Below are positions 17,039-25,258 of a stretch of DNA of 64,000 nt, in pieces (positions within the stretch are counted from its first letter, which is position 1; every line of letters begins with the position of its first letter). The notes below the pieces were generated by a model. It ran no database searches. It was given only the letters and a program-made list of their open reading frames with translations, and was not told the DNA's origin. Source of the DNA: Lysobacter antibioticus (GTDB lineage: Bacteria > Pseudomonadota > Gammaproteobacteria > Xanthomonadales > Xanthomonadaceae); the NCBI RefSeq assembly GCF_000731095.1, contig NZ_JMTZ01000001.1, positions 24,745-88,744 of the forward strand, given 5' to 3'. Both the position numbers and the translations under genes were made by a program.

Positions 17039-17545
17039 CGGATTTTTCCTCTCGGTAGGCAGATGCGAGCAGCCGACCGCACCGCTCTCGCCACCACAGC
17101 ACGCAATGGGGTCCGACGACCGGCCACGATGTCGCGTTCGCATCCACATCGGCGAGGGATCGGCCATAAAAATTGTGACCGGGCGCATGATTCCGGGGTG
17201 GCGATCTGCGATGGAGCGTGGCTTCCGACAGCGCAAGGACGTTCGATCTCGCTGCACAGCGCGGGGCTTCGCTATTGGCATCCGAGCGGCCGGCTCTTTC
17301 GATCGAGAGCCGATCCCCCTGCCCCCTCATCAAAGGGGAAGCTCTTCGCGGAGGGAATCGCGTCGCCCCCCGAACTCCAGAGGAGGAATGCATCAGACAA
17401 AGGAACTCTTCGCCGTCGGCTCACCACGCTCAACGACGCATCGCGCATTGAACAACTCGGTCAGTTCCTTTCGCGATCCGGGTACATCGTCGCGCGAACG
17501 CCTTCGATAACGTTCAGTCTCCAACCACTCCAGCAAGGACCGAAC
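17039..17545. other. Divergent intergenic region carrying a dispersed palindromic repeat
   Basis: These 507 bases separate the divergent lipase and NTF2-like genes. The only structure seen is the second copy of the C-run/G-run repeat at 17299-17350 (TCGATCGAGAGC, then CCCCCT...AAAGGGG, then GCTCTTCGCGG), matching 5952-6004. Promoters for both genes should lie here but are not obvious. Confidence 0.6.
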
Positions 17546-18022
17546 ATGAAGAGTCGTACTTCGATGGCCGCTCTCGGCATGACGCTCGCGTTGTCCGGTT
17601 TGACTCCGTTCGCCGCGGCGGCGCAGGACCCGATGGCGGCGCAGCACCGTCACTGCGAACGCGAGTTCGAACGCACCTCCGAAGCGCTTGGCGATGCCTT
17701 CGCCCGGCGCGATCTCAATCGTTTCATGGCCGGTTTCGCCGAAGATGCGGTCCAGGTCAACAGCCTCGGCCAGGTGCTCAACGGCAAGCCGGCGATCACT
17801 GCCTTCTATCGCGCGGTGATGGCCAACGAGTATGTGTTCAAGCGTACCCTGCTGGCGCAGACGATCAGCCAATGCTCCAGCGCCGTGGTCGTCGACCGCA
17901 TCGAATTCACCATTCCCTCGGCCGGCATCACCCTGCACGCAATCGATGTCGCCAACTGGGCGCGGGTGCGCGGTCAATGGCGGTTGAGCGCCGACACCAC
18001 CACGCCGATCGCCAAACCGTAA
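17546..18022 (+). CDS. Exported NTF2-like (SnoaL/DUF4440-type) protein
   Basis: The 158-residue product starts at the ATG at 17546 behind AAGGA and has a signal peptide (ALGMTLALSGLTPFAAAAQ). The mature part follows the NTF2-like pattern: a helical start (EREFERTSEALGDAFARRDLNRF), FAEDAVQVNSLGQVLNGKPAI, and the ending VANWARVRGQWRLSADTTTP. These folds bind hydrophobic ligands or act as small enzymes, and nothing here identifies which. A second exported NTF2-like protein is at 21798-22340. Confidence 0.8.
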   Translation: MKSRTSMAALGMTLALSGLTPFAAAAQDPMAAQHRHCEREFERTSEALGDAFARRDLNRFMAGFAEDAVQVNSLGQVLNGKPAITAFYRAVMANEYVFKRTLLAQTISQCSSAVVVDRIEFTIPSAGITLHAIDVANWARVRGQWRLSADTTTPIAKP

Positions 18023-18038
18023 ACCAGGCAGGCCATAA

Positions 18039-18065
18039 GCGGCAGGCTCCGGCGGGGCCTGCCGC
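18039..18065 (+). terminator. Hairpin after NTF2-like gene
   Basis: GCGGCAGGC (18039-18047) pairs with GCCTGCCGC (18057-18065), 17 bases after the stop. The tail is AAGGG rather than a T-run. Confidence 0.45.
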
Positions 18066-18219
18066 AAGGGTGTGAAGCAAGAATGGCGGCGCACTGCTGT
18101 ACGCTTCCGGTTCCGGGCCTGCATCACGCCCGGCGGTCCGAGGGCTCATCGTCGCAGGCATTGCGATGCAGGTGACGTATCCAGGCATTCGGGAATGCCA
18201 TGGGATCGCAGAGGCCGCC

Positions 18220-18420
18220 ATGTACGTCTATTACGTGAACCGCAACGCACAGCCGAACGGAAACCACGAGGTGCATCGCTCCGACTGCCCGTTCGTGCCG
18301 TTCAACAAACAAGATCTGGGGTATTACCTGCATTGCCAATCGGCGGTGGTCGCGGCTAAACGCTACTTCGCCCAGACCAACGGCTGCTATTGGTGCTCCA
18401 AGCCCTGCCATAGCGCTTGA
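18220..18420 (+). CDS. Conserved small Cys/His-rich protein
   Basis: The 66-residue frame from the ATG at 18220 reads MYVYYVNRNAQPNGNHEVHRSDC at its start (shown here only as the opening motif NxxAQxNGxHEVHxxxC) and GCYWCSKPCHSA at its end. I recognise this pattern from small uncharacterised proteins found across several bacterial phyla. Four Cys and several His could form a small zinc site. An upstream in-frame ATG at 18166 adds residues that do not fit the family. The gene is followed immediately by four tandem terminators. Confidence 0.75.
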   Translation: MYVYYVNRNAQPNGNHEVHRSDCPFVPFNKQDLGYYLHCQSAVVAAKRYFAQTNGCYWCSKPCHSA

Positions 18421-18428
18421 ACGCAAAG

Positions 18429-18588
18429 GCCCGCCGAATGGCGGGCCTTTCTTTATCGAAATGCGCCTGCCCGCCGAATGGCGGGCCTTTCTTTATCGAA
18501 GTGCGCCTGCCCGCCGAATGGCGGGCCTTTCTTTATCGAAGTGGACCTGCCTGCCGAGTGGCGGGCTTTTCTTTATCGAAATGCGCAC
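18429..18588 (+). terminator. Four tandem 40-bp repeats, each an intrinsic terminator
   Basis: Four units start at 18429, 18469, 18509 and 18549 with an exact 40-base period. Each contains GCCCGCCGAATGGCGGGC (a seven-base stem with a short loop), followed by CTTTCTTTATCGAA. Units 1-3 are nearly identical, and unit 4 has stem changes (GCCTGCCGAGTGGCGGGC). They directly follow the small Cys/His protein stop at 18420. Because the T-rich tract is on the plus strand only, termination should act on plus-strand transcripts, shielding the convergent minus-strand lipoprotein gene. Confidence 0.85.
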
Positions 18589-18608
18589 CGAACGCAAGGC
18601 CGGACCGA

Positions 18609-19142
18609 TCAGCCGCCGGTTTCGCGCAAAGTGACGCCGTGCTGCTTGGCGTAGGCCTCCTGCGCCGCATTCCAGGCGATGGCCTTGCTATCCACATCGC
18701 CGATCAGGCGCTCCATGTCGGTGCCCAGCGAACCGAACTGCTGATCGCTGTAACCGTCGGGCAGCTTGCCCATTTCTTCCAGCTTGGCGAACGCTGCGTC
18801 GACACTCTTGAGGTAGTCGAGCATGCTCGCGTGCAGCGCAGCGGCGTCCTCCGGCGGCGGAAACGCCTGCGTCACCGTGGTGTTGGCGGCCAGCTCGCGG
18901 CGCAGGCCGGCGAACTGGGGCTGATAGCGGCTCATGCCCTTGCGCGTCTGCAGCACCTTGCTGAACTCGTCGGCGCGATCGCCGCCGAGCCAGCGGACCG
19001 CGGGCGTGCTGGCGGAGTTCCACACCGAGACGTTCTGCTCCAGGTATTCCTCGGCGGTCATGGTGCTGCGTCCACCGCTGCTGCAGGCGGCAGCGAGGAA
19101 GGCCAACAAGCAGATCGAAACGAGGCGATTGAGTTTCTTCAA
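18609..19142 (-). CDS. Lipoprotein of unknown function with TTG start
   Basis: The frame stays open upstream to 19463, but the natural start is a TTG at 19142. It lies 7 bases after an AAAGGA ribosome site (19150-19155) and yields 177 residues. This start gives a perfect lipoprotein signal (KKLNRLVSICLLAFLAAAC). No ATG in the frame gives that. The mature protein is helical and acidic (for example TAEEYLEQNVSVWNSAS), with no known domain. It probably sits in the envelope. It is convergent with the small Cys/His gene, and the terminator array lies between them. Confidence 0.75.
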   Translation of the reverse strand: MKKLNRLVSICLLAFLAAACSSGGRSTMTAEEYLEQNVSVWNSASTPAVRWLGGDRADEFSKVLQTRKGMSRYQPQFAGLRRELAANTTVTQAFPPPEDAAALHASMLDYLKSVDAAFAKLEEMGKLPDGYSDQQFGSLGTDMERLIGDVDSKAIAWNAAQEAYAKQHGVTLRETGG

Positions 19143-19496
19143 GACAATGTCCTTTTGCTGATGAGAGATGCGTCCGATGCGCAGCGGCGCCTGAGCGCCA
19201 CCCGTGGGGAACCGGAGCGATGCTTGCGCGGCCGGGTCGGGATCCCCGCACCGACACGACGCCGTGCCGCCGGGGTATCCAGCGGGACGGGATCGGTGCC
19301 AGTGGACGATGCGCGAGCCCTTGAGGAGCCGCGAAAAGGAAACCAGCCTGCGGCCGCCGTGCATGGTAACTCGGTGGGCCGTCGAGCGGCGCGGACGCGT
19401 CCTCCCGCGCGACAGCCGCCCGATTGGGCAAGCACGTTTTGGCAAACACGCTTGGGCAAGCACGCCCGTTCGCAGCCGTCCCCAGTGACGCAGGGA

Positions 19497-21293
19497 CTAG
19501 ACCCGCGTCACCACCAACCACAGCAACAACAAATACAGCGCGAACGAGAAGCCGGTGACGAAGGCCTGCGTCGCCGGCGCCATGCCGAGCAGGCAGATCG
19601 CCGCCGCAATGCCCTGCCAAAGAAAATACGCCGCCGCGATCAACACCAGCCACACCAACGGCGGAAATAACCCCAGCGCCTTGACCAACACATTCTGCCG
19701 CCTCGGCACCGGCTGGATCTCGTCCATGTCGACGCGTCCGTCGACGACGAAGCCGGCGATCACGTTCCATACCGACTCCACGATCGCCGCACCGTGCCCG
19801 CCTTTGACGTAGGTCACCTGGCTGACGCCGGCATCCGGTTGCGAGAGGAGGAAGCCGTCGTGTCCGGCGCTGCCGAGGTCCTGCAGCCTGAAGAACTGGA
19901 AGAATTTCGGGAAGAACGCCACCACCCAGTCGCCGGTGGCGACGAAGTTGAGCACGCCCCGGACCCTCGGCCGCTTGCCGTCGAGGAAGCGCCGCCAGTC
20001 GTAACTGCGGCGCACCACGCTGCCGGCGAACACGACGCGATCGAAACGGCAGCAGGGATACAGCTCCAGCGCGCGGGCCAGCAGATAGGTGCCGTTGCTG
20101 TGTCCGACATAGGAAAAGCTCGCGTTCGGATAACGCGCCAGGGCTTCGGTGTACTGGTCCATCAGCCATTCCACTTTCTGTCGCCGATACCACGGGAACA
20201 GGAACGGCAGCATCGGGAAATAGCCGTAGCTGGAGGTCTCGGTGGCCCAGGTGGCCAGGCGGTCGCCGGCGCGTTGCTTGATGCGGCGCGCGATCTTGTG
20301 GGTCCAGTAGCCGACGTCGCGAATGCCGTGCATGACGAAGACCACGCGCTCGATGCTCTCGTCGGGCGCGGCGAAACGCTCGTCGGACGGCACCACGGCT
20401 TCGCGCTGCAGTTGCGCACTGTCGGCTTGCAAGGCCAGCACGAAGGCGCGGGTGCGGCCCGCGCCGACGATCGGGTCGGCCATGTCGATGATGTCGGCAT
20501 GCCCGGAATGAGGCACGTCGAGGTAAACGAAATCGCCTCCCGAGACGAGATCGACGTTGTCTTCGGGCGCAACCATGTCGTCGCGCGAACCCAGCAACTG
20601 GATCGTCAAGGCGCTGCCGGGCGCGGCCGGCGCACTCGCATCGCCCTGCATCGATGGACCGGTGCGGCTGGCGCGGCGGCGCATCAGCAACCACTGGATG
20701 CGCAATTGGGTGATGAATTCGGCGCCGCGGCGAAAGGTGAAGACCAAGGGCCAGCGCCGGCTGAAGGCATGGATGACATGGCACAACAAGCTGCCCAGGC
20801 TCCACACCGGCGCGTTGGCGAGGCTGAGGTGATGCGACACGCGCCAACCGCGGTTCATGCCGGCCAGCAGCACGATCCGCGACACGCAGCCGGCCCAGGG
20901 CCGCGCCGGAACGAGTGCCGCTTCGTCGGCGGATGCCGGCTTGAACACGGCCTCGAACGGAGCGCCTTCGACTTCGCCGCAGGCCACCACGTAAAGTTTT
21001 CGCGCCAGCAGCGCGCCGAGGCTGTGCCCGACCAGCACGATATTGCCGTAGCGCGTGGCCTGAGCGTAGGCCTGGGCGTATTTGCGATCGATCTCCGTCA
21101 ACAAGCCTGCGACGATCTCGTTCGGATCCGCCATCGACAAGCGCGATGCCGGCAGCTCCGGGCAATAGATTTCCGCATCCGGCCAGGCGCCGCGCACCAG
21201 GGCTTGCACCGACTCTAGCCTGGCCGCGGTGTGCATATAGGCGTGCAGCAGTACCACCAACGTCCGCGAACGCTCCTCGACTTGCGTGTTCAT
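19497..21293 (-). CDS. Tandem double alpha/beta-hydrolase with C-terminal membrane anchor
   Basis: The 598-residue protein starts at the ATG at 21293, after AGGGGGCGGG. It contains two hydrolase units in one chain. Unit 1 has LVVLLHAYMHT, GHSLGALLAR with S91, D238 in LLGSRDDMVAP and H265 in HSGHAD. Unit 2 has VVFVMHGIRDVGYWTHKI, GHSNGTYLLARAL with S399 and a candidate H500 in KGGHGAA. Two hydrophobic helices follow at about 546-592. There is no signal peptide, so the catalytic part is probably cytoplasmic and tethered by its tail. Both units look catalytically complete. Lipid or ester substrates are a guess. Confidence 0.82.
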   Translation of the reverse strand: MNTQVEERSRTLVVLLHAYMHTAARLESVQALVRGAWPDAEIYCPELPASRLSMADPNEIVAGLLTEIDRKYAQAYAQATRYGNIVLVGHSLGALLARKLYVVACGEVEGAPFEAVFKPASADEAALVPARPWAGCVSRIVLLAGMNRGWRVSHHLSLANAPVWSLGSLLCHVIHAFSRRWPLVFTFRRGAEFITQLRIQWLLMRRRASRTGPSMQGDASAPAAPGSALTIQLLGSRDDMVAPEDNVDLVSGGDFVYLDVPHSGHADIIDMADPIVGAGRTRAFVLALQADSAQLQREAVVPSDERFAAPDESIERVVFVMHGIRDVGYWTHKIARRIKQRAGDRLATWATETSSYGYFPMLPFLFPWYRRQKVEWLMDQYTEALARYPNASFSYVGHSNGTYLLARALELYPCCRFDRVVFAGSVVRRSYDWRRFLDGKRPRVRGVLNFVATGDWVVAFFPKFFQFFRLQDLGSAGHDGFLLSQPDAGVSQVTYVKGGHGAAIVESVWNVIAGFVVDGRVDMDEIQPVPRRQNVLVKALGLFPPLVWLVLIAAAYFLWQGIAAAICLLGMAPATQAFVTGFSFALYLLLLWLVVTRV

Positions 21294-21797
21294 CCCGCCC
21301 CCTGGCTGAGTCACGACGCTGCTCCGCAGCGAAATCCACGGAACCCTGCAATGAATGCCGCGCCCGATTCGGCCCGGCGGCCATCGCTCTCGCTCTCGCG
21401 GACGCTTGCGGCGCGGACGCACGCACGGATGGCCCGGGGCCGAAACCTCGGGACCGCGTCGCTGCATTCGGCGCGGGACCGAACGGCACCGAGGAACATA
21501 CCCTCGCCGACCGAGCCTGCCGATTCATTCAACGTGGAAGCAGGCTGACTCCGGTCAGACCGCCTTGTCGAAAGCGCGCAGACGGAACAACCGGAGCACG
21601 GCGAAAGTGCAGGAAATACGCTGCAACCGGCAATCCATGCCACGACGGACGCGAGTGCAAACGCGGGCTCGAAGGAATCGTTCAACATCTTCCTCCCAGG
21701 TCGCAAATTGGCTCCATCGCTCGTCAACCGATTGGGCCTCCATTGGAACCGCTGGCGCACCTAAGGTCGCCATCGTCCCAACCACCGAGACAAGACG
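21294..21797. other. Divergent intergenic region without a recognisable gene
   Basis: These 504 bases lie between the divergent double hydrolase and NTF2-like genes. Open frames in this stretch are antisense shadows or arginine-rich runs without start context. No repeat or clear promoter pair was recognised. Confidence 0.5.
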
Positions 21798-22340
21798 ATG
21801 ACCCACCGCACTCCCCGCTCTGCCCGCACGTCGGCGCTGATCGCCGTGTCCATGCTCGCCCTGTCCACCGCCCCTATGGCGTTCGCCGCGGCCCCTGCAA
21901 GCAACGCAGCCGCAAGCAGCGCCCCGCAACCCGCCGCGTCCGGCTGGGTCAGCGACATCCTCACCCGCATCTGCGCCCGCCAGTTCGACGTCGCCCAGCG
22001 CACCGACATGGAATCCTTCCGCGACTACGACGCCGAAACCTTCCGCGCCATCCACGACGAACGCGCCATCACCGTGTTCGACAGCGGCGGCGTGCGCATC
22101 GGCATCGACGCGATCATGACCGCATTGGCCGGCCACTTCACCAACCGCGAAGCCAAGTGGAGTTGGACCGAACGCTATCGCGTGGTCGACGGCTGCAACT
22201 CGGCCTACATCCTGTACGAAACCGTCTACGAGATCCCGCGTATCGGTTATCGCCAGAAAGCCCTGACCGGCGTCACCTACAGCCACGACGGCCGCAAGTG
22301 GCTCGCGATCGCCGACCAGGGCACCAAGCTGCCGCCGTGA
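21798..22340 (+). CDS. Exported NTF2-like protein, second copy
   Basis: The 180-residue product has a signal peptide (RTSALIAVSMLALSTAPMAFAAAP) and an NTF2-like body: FRAIHDERAITVFDSGGVRIGIDAI, then WSWTERYRVVDGCNSAYILYETVYE and VTYSHDGRKWLAIADQGTK at the end. Like the protein at 17546, it combines export with the SnoaL-type fold. The two share only the fold, not obvious sequence identity. The ribosome site is weak (GAGACAAG). A strong intrinsic terminator follows. Confidence 0.78.
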   Translation: MTHRTPRSARTSALIAVSMLALSTAPMAFAAAPASNAAASSAPQPAASGWVSDILTRICARQFDVAQRTDMESFRDYDAETFRAIHDERAITVFDSGGVRIGIDAIMTALAGHFTNREAKWSWTERYRVVDGCNSAYILYETVYEIPRIGYRQKALTGVTYSHDGRKWLAIADQGTKLPP

Positions 22341-22381
22341 CGGCATGCGTGGCGGCGGTCGTTCCGCCATAGGCACGGCGC

Positions 22382-22410
22382 AAAGGCGGCTACGGCCGCC
22401 TTTGCTTTTT
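22382..22410 (+). terminator. Intrinsic terminator after NTF2-like gene
   Basis: AAAGGCGGC (22382-22390) pairs with GCCGCCTTT (22395-22403) around TACG, followed by GCTTTTT. This is a canonical Rho-independent terminator about 40 bases after the stop. The rest of the 22341-22690 gap holds no supportable gene. Confidence 0.85.
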
Positions 22411-22690
22411 CCGGAGCACAGGCTTCGCAGGTGCGAGTGCGACAGTGCCGCGTCGAGGAATGCGGATCTCCGCCGGCCGAGGACAGGCCCGGTTTGGCCG
22501 CCCGCTTCGGGTCTTGGCGTTCGCTTCCGGTGAGGAGCCGCGCGCAGCGTCTCTTCGGCGGCCGCGGAGAACGGCCGGCTTCACTGGACTGCTCGGCTCG
22601 CCCTGTTTCACCGGCCGCAGAAACACGGACGTCCGCATGCGTCATCGCCAACCAGCGCGCAGGACTGCGGTCGCCACCAGGAGAGGTCCG

Positions 22691-25123
22691 ATGAAATCCA
22701 GACACTGCACGCCCGCGCTGCATTGCGCGGCCGGTCCGACGCGTCCACCGCAACATCCGCCCACCGCTTCGCCGACGCCGCGCTACAGCGGCTTCGTCAT
22801 CCTGCGTTTGTCCGATCGCATTGCGCCGGGTTCCGACAAAGACCTGCGCAGCCTCGCACGCAAGCACAAGCTGGTGGCGCTGTCCAAGTTGCTGGAAGAG
22901 GCGACGGTCGAATCGACCCGGCCGGTGATCCGCAGCGTCGATGCCAAGCGCTTGATCGAAATGGAGCGCCGCGCCGCGCAATCGCCGTTTCCGCCGTTGC
23001 GCAGCCTGACCGGTTACTGGCGCCTGGATCTGCGCCATCGTCCCGACGACGCCGAAGCCCTGGTCGCACGCTTGCGCCGGCTCGCCGAAATCGCAGACGC
23101 CTACCGCGAACTCGAAGTCACCGAACCGGTCAACGACGCCGACGACCCGTATTGCGCCGGCCAGGACTACCTGGATGCCGCTCCGACCGGCATCGACGCG
23201 CGCTGGGCCTGGACCCAGGCCAACGGCACCGGCGGCGGCATCGGCGTGGTCGATCTCGAACAAGGTTGGTTCCTCGGCCACGAAGACCTGGTCGGGCACG
23301 CGCCCAGCCTGATCTTCGGCGACAACCGCGATGGCGTGAGCACCTACAAGGGCAATCACGGCACCGCCGTGCTCGGCGAAATCGCCGGCATCGACAACAC
23401 CCTCGGCGTGGTCGGCATCGCCCCCGACGTGGGATCGGTGCGGGTGACCTCGCATTACGACGCCGGCACCGACACCAACCTGCACGTGGCCGATGCGATC
23501 GTCGCCGCGCTGCCGAGCATGGCGGTCGGCGACGTGCTATTGCTGGAAGTGCAACGCGGCGGCGCGATCCTGACCGAAGTCGACAACGCCGACTTCGATG
23601 CGATCCGCCTGGCCAGCGCCCTGGGCGTGATCGTGGTCGAAGCCGCCGGCAACGGCAGCAACGACCTCGACGCCTACACCGACGGCGGCGGTTTCCAGGT
23701 ATTCAACCGCGCCAGCGCCGATTTCCGCGATTCCGGCGCGATCGTGGTCGGCGCAGCACTGTCGCCGCTGCCGCACAACCGCGCCGGTTTCTCCAGCTTC
23801 GGCTCGCGCGTGGATTGCTATGCCTGGGGCGAGAACGTCACCACCTGCGCCTACGGCGATCTCGACAACGGCGGCGGCGACGACAACCGCACCTACACCG
23901 CCGGTTTCAACGGCACCAGTTCGGCCTCGCCGATCGTCACCGGCGCCGCGCTCGTCACCCAGGGCATGTACGCCGCGACGACCGGCACGCGCCTGTCGCC
24001 GGGGCAGATGCGCAGCCTGCTGTCCGACCCGGCGATCAATACCCCGCAGGGCGGCGGCGTGGCCGGCGCCATCGGCGTAATGCCGGACCTGCGCGCGATC
24101 ATCGAGGACACCCTGGGCCTGGTGCCCGATGTTTACCTGCGCGACGCCGTCGGCGACAGCGGCGCGGTGCCGTCCACCGGCGCCATCAGCTCCAGCCCCG
24201 ACGTGATCCTGCGCCCGACCGCGGTGGCCAACCCCGACGCGGCCTTCGGCGAAGGCAGCGGCACCGAGAACAGCAACACCCTCGGCCACGAGGCCGAAAC
24301 CGGGCAGGACAATTTCCTCTACGTGCGCATGCGCAATCGCGGTGCCGCCGATGCCGACGACGTCCGCGCGACGGTGTACTGGAGCCCGGTCGCGACCTTG
24401 CTGACCCCGGACCTGTGGAACCTGATCGGCACCTCGGCGCCGGTCGACGTGCCGATGGGCGACACCCTGGTGGTCGCCGATGCGATCACCTGGCCGCAAG
24501 CCGACATCCCCGCGCCCGGCCATTACTGCTTCGTCGCCAGCCTCGACCATCCGAGCGACGCCGCGCCGCCGCTGCCGCCCGGTCCGCCCAACTTCGACTG
24601 GGATGCCTTCCGCGACTACATCCGCGCCCACAACAACATCACCTGGCGCAACTTCAACGTCGTCGACCCGCCGCCGGATCCGCAGGCCTGGTTGTCGTTG
24701 CCGCTCCTGATCACCGGCACGCCCGATCGCGCCCGCGCCTTCGATTTCGAGATCGTGCGGCGCTTGCCCAAGGGCGTCACGGTGCACCTGGAACTGCCGC
24801 GCGACCTCGCCCGACGCATCGGTGCCCGGGTGCCCTGGAAGGTCGATGTACCGCGTAAAGGCGATCGCGCCACCATCGCCTTGCCGGGCCTGCCGCGCCT
24901 GCCTTTGTGCGGCCTGCCGCTGCCGCGCGGCGCGCGCCTGCCGGCGCGCTTCCTGGTGCGCGGCGCCAAGCCCGAACAGATGCAGGGCGCCAGCATCGCC
25001 ATCCGCCAACTGTTCGAAGGCGAGGAAGTCGGTCGCATCACCTGGCAATGCCTCAACCGCGGCAACGCCGGCAAGGCCAAGCCGGCGATGGCGGTCAGAC
25101 CGGCAGCGGCTAAAAAACGCTGA
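22691..25123 (+). CDS. Subtilisin-like (S8) serine peptidase with large C-terminal extension
   Basis: The 810-residue protein starts at the ATG at 22691, after AGGAGAGG. The catalytic triad is clear: D188 in GIGVVDLEQGW, H223 in KGNHGTAVLGEIAG and S410 in GFNGTSSASPIVTGA, with the oxyanion Asn in VVEAAGNGSND. Residues 1-165 look like a pro-region (SDRIAPGSDKDLRSLARKH). Residues 470-810 form a beta-rich extension that includes a CARDB-like stretch (ENFLYVRMRNRG style, DDVRATVYWSPV). No classical signal peptide is visible, which is odd for this family. Either the true N-terminus is unusual or export is non-classical. It is convergent with beta-lytic protease. Confidence 0.88.
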   Translation: MKSRHCTPALHCAAGPTRPPQHPPTASPTPRYSGFVILRLSDRIAPGSDKDLRSLARKHKLVALSKLLEEATVESTRPVIRSVDAKRLIEMERRAAQSPFPPLRSLTGYWRLDLRHRPDDAEALVARLRRLAEIADAYRELEVTEPVNDADDPYCAGQDYLDAAPTGIDARWAWTQANGTGGGIGVVDLEQGWFLGHEDLVGHAPSLIFGDNRDGVSTYKGNHGTAVLGEIAGIDNTLGVVGIAPDVGSVRVTSHYDAGTDTNLHVADAIVAALPSMAVGDVLLLEVQRGGAILTEVDNADFDAIRLASALGVIVVEAAGNGSNDLDAYTDGGGFQVFNRASADFRDSGAIVVGAALSPLPHNRAGFSSFGSRVDCYAWGENVTTCAYGDLDNGGGDDNRTYTAGFNGTSSASPIVTGAALVTQGMYAATTGTRLSPGQMRSLLSDPAINTPQGGGVAGAIGVMPDLRAIIEDTLGLVPDVYLRDAVGDSGAVPSTGAISSSPDVILRPTAVANPDAAFGEGSGTENSNTLGHEAETGQDNFLYVRMRNRGAADADDVRATVYWSPVATLLTPDLWNLIGTSAPVDVPMGDTLVVADAITWPQADIPAPGHYCFVASLDHPSDAAPPLPPGPPNFDWDAFRDYIRAHNNITWRNFNVVDPPPDPQAWLSLPLLITGTPDRARAFDFEIVRRLPKGVTVHLELPRDLARRIGARVPWKVDVPRKGDRATIALPGLPRLPLCGLPLPRGARLPARFLVRGAKPEQMQGASIAIRQLFEGEEVGRITWQCLNRGNAGKAKPAMAVRPAAAKKR

Positions 25124-25163
25124 AGCCTCGATGCGCTTCGTCGGGCACGGCGCCGCAAACGGA

Positions 25164-25194
25164 TCCGCCCGAAGCCGCGTCGGCTTCGGGCGGA
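25164..25194. terminator. Shared bidirectional hairpin between convergent protease genes
   Basis: TCCGCCCGAAGCC (25164-25176) pairs perfectly with GGCTTCGGGCGGA (25182-25194), a 13-base stem between the convergent S8 and beta-lytic protease genes. The flanking plus-strand tail is CGCGAAAATT. It could act in both directions. Confidence 0.65.
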
Positions 25195-25258
25195 CGCGAA
25201 AATTCACCCGGCGGGCTCGTTCGCGATGGCGACGAGCTCGCCGGATGCGCGGCTTCGC

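Noticed and set aside
15692..17545. Long plus-strand frame upstream of the NTF2-like ORF
   Set aside because: The upstream part is antisense to the DUF333 and lipase genes; only the segment from 17546 has a ribosome site and signal peptide.
18429..18588. CRISPR array
   Set aside because: The 40-base units are nearly identical end to end with no unique spacers and contain terminator stems; no cas genes are present.
22723..24858. 711-codon frame inside the S8 gene
   Set aside because: Arg-rich out-of-frame shadow of the protease, with no start context.
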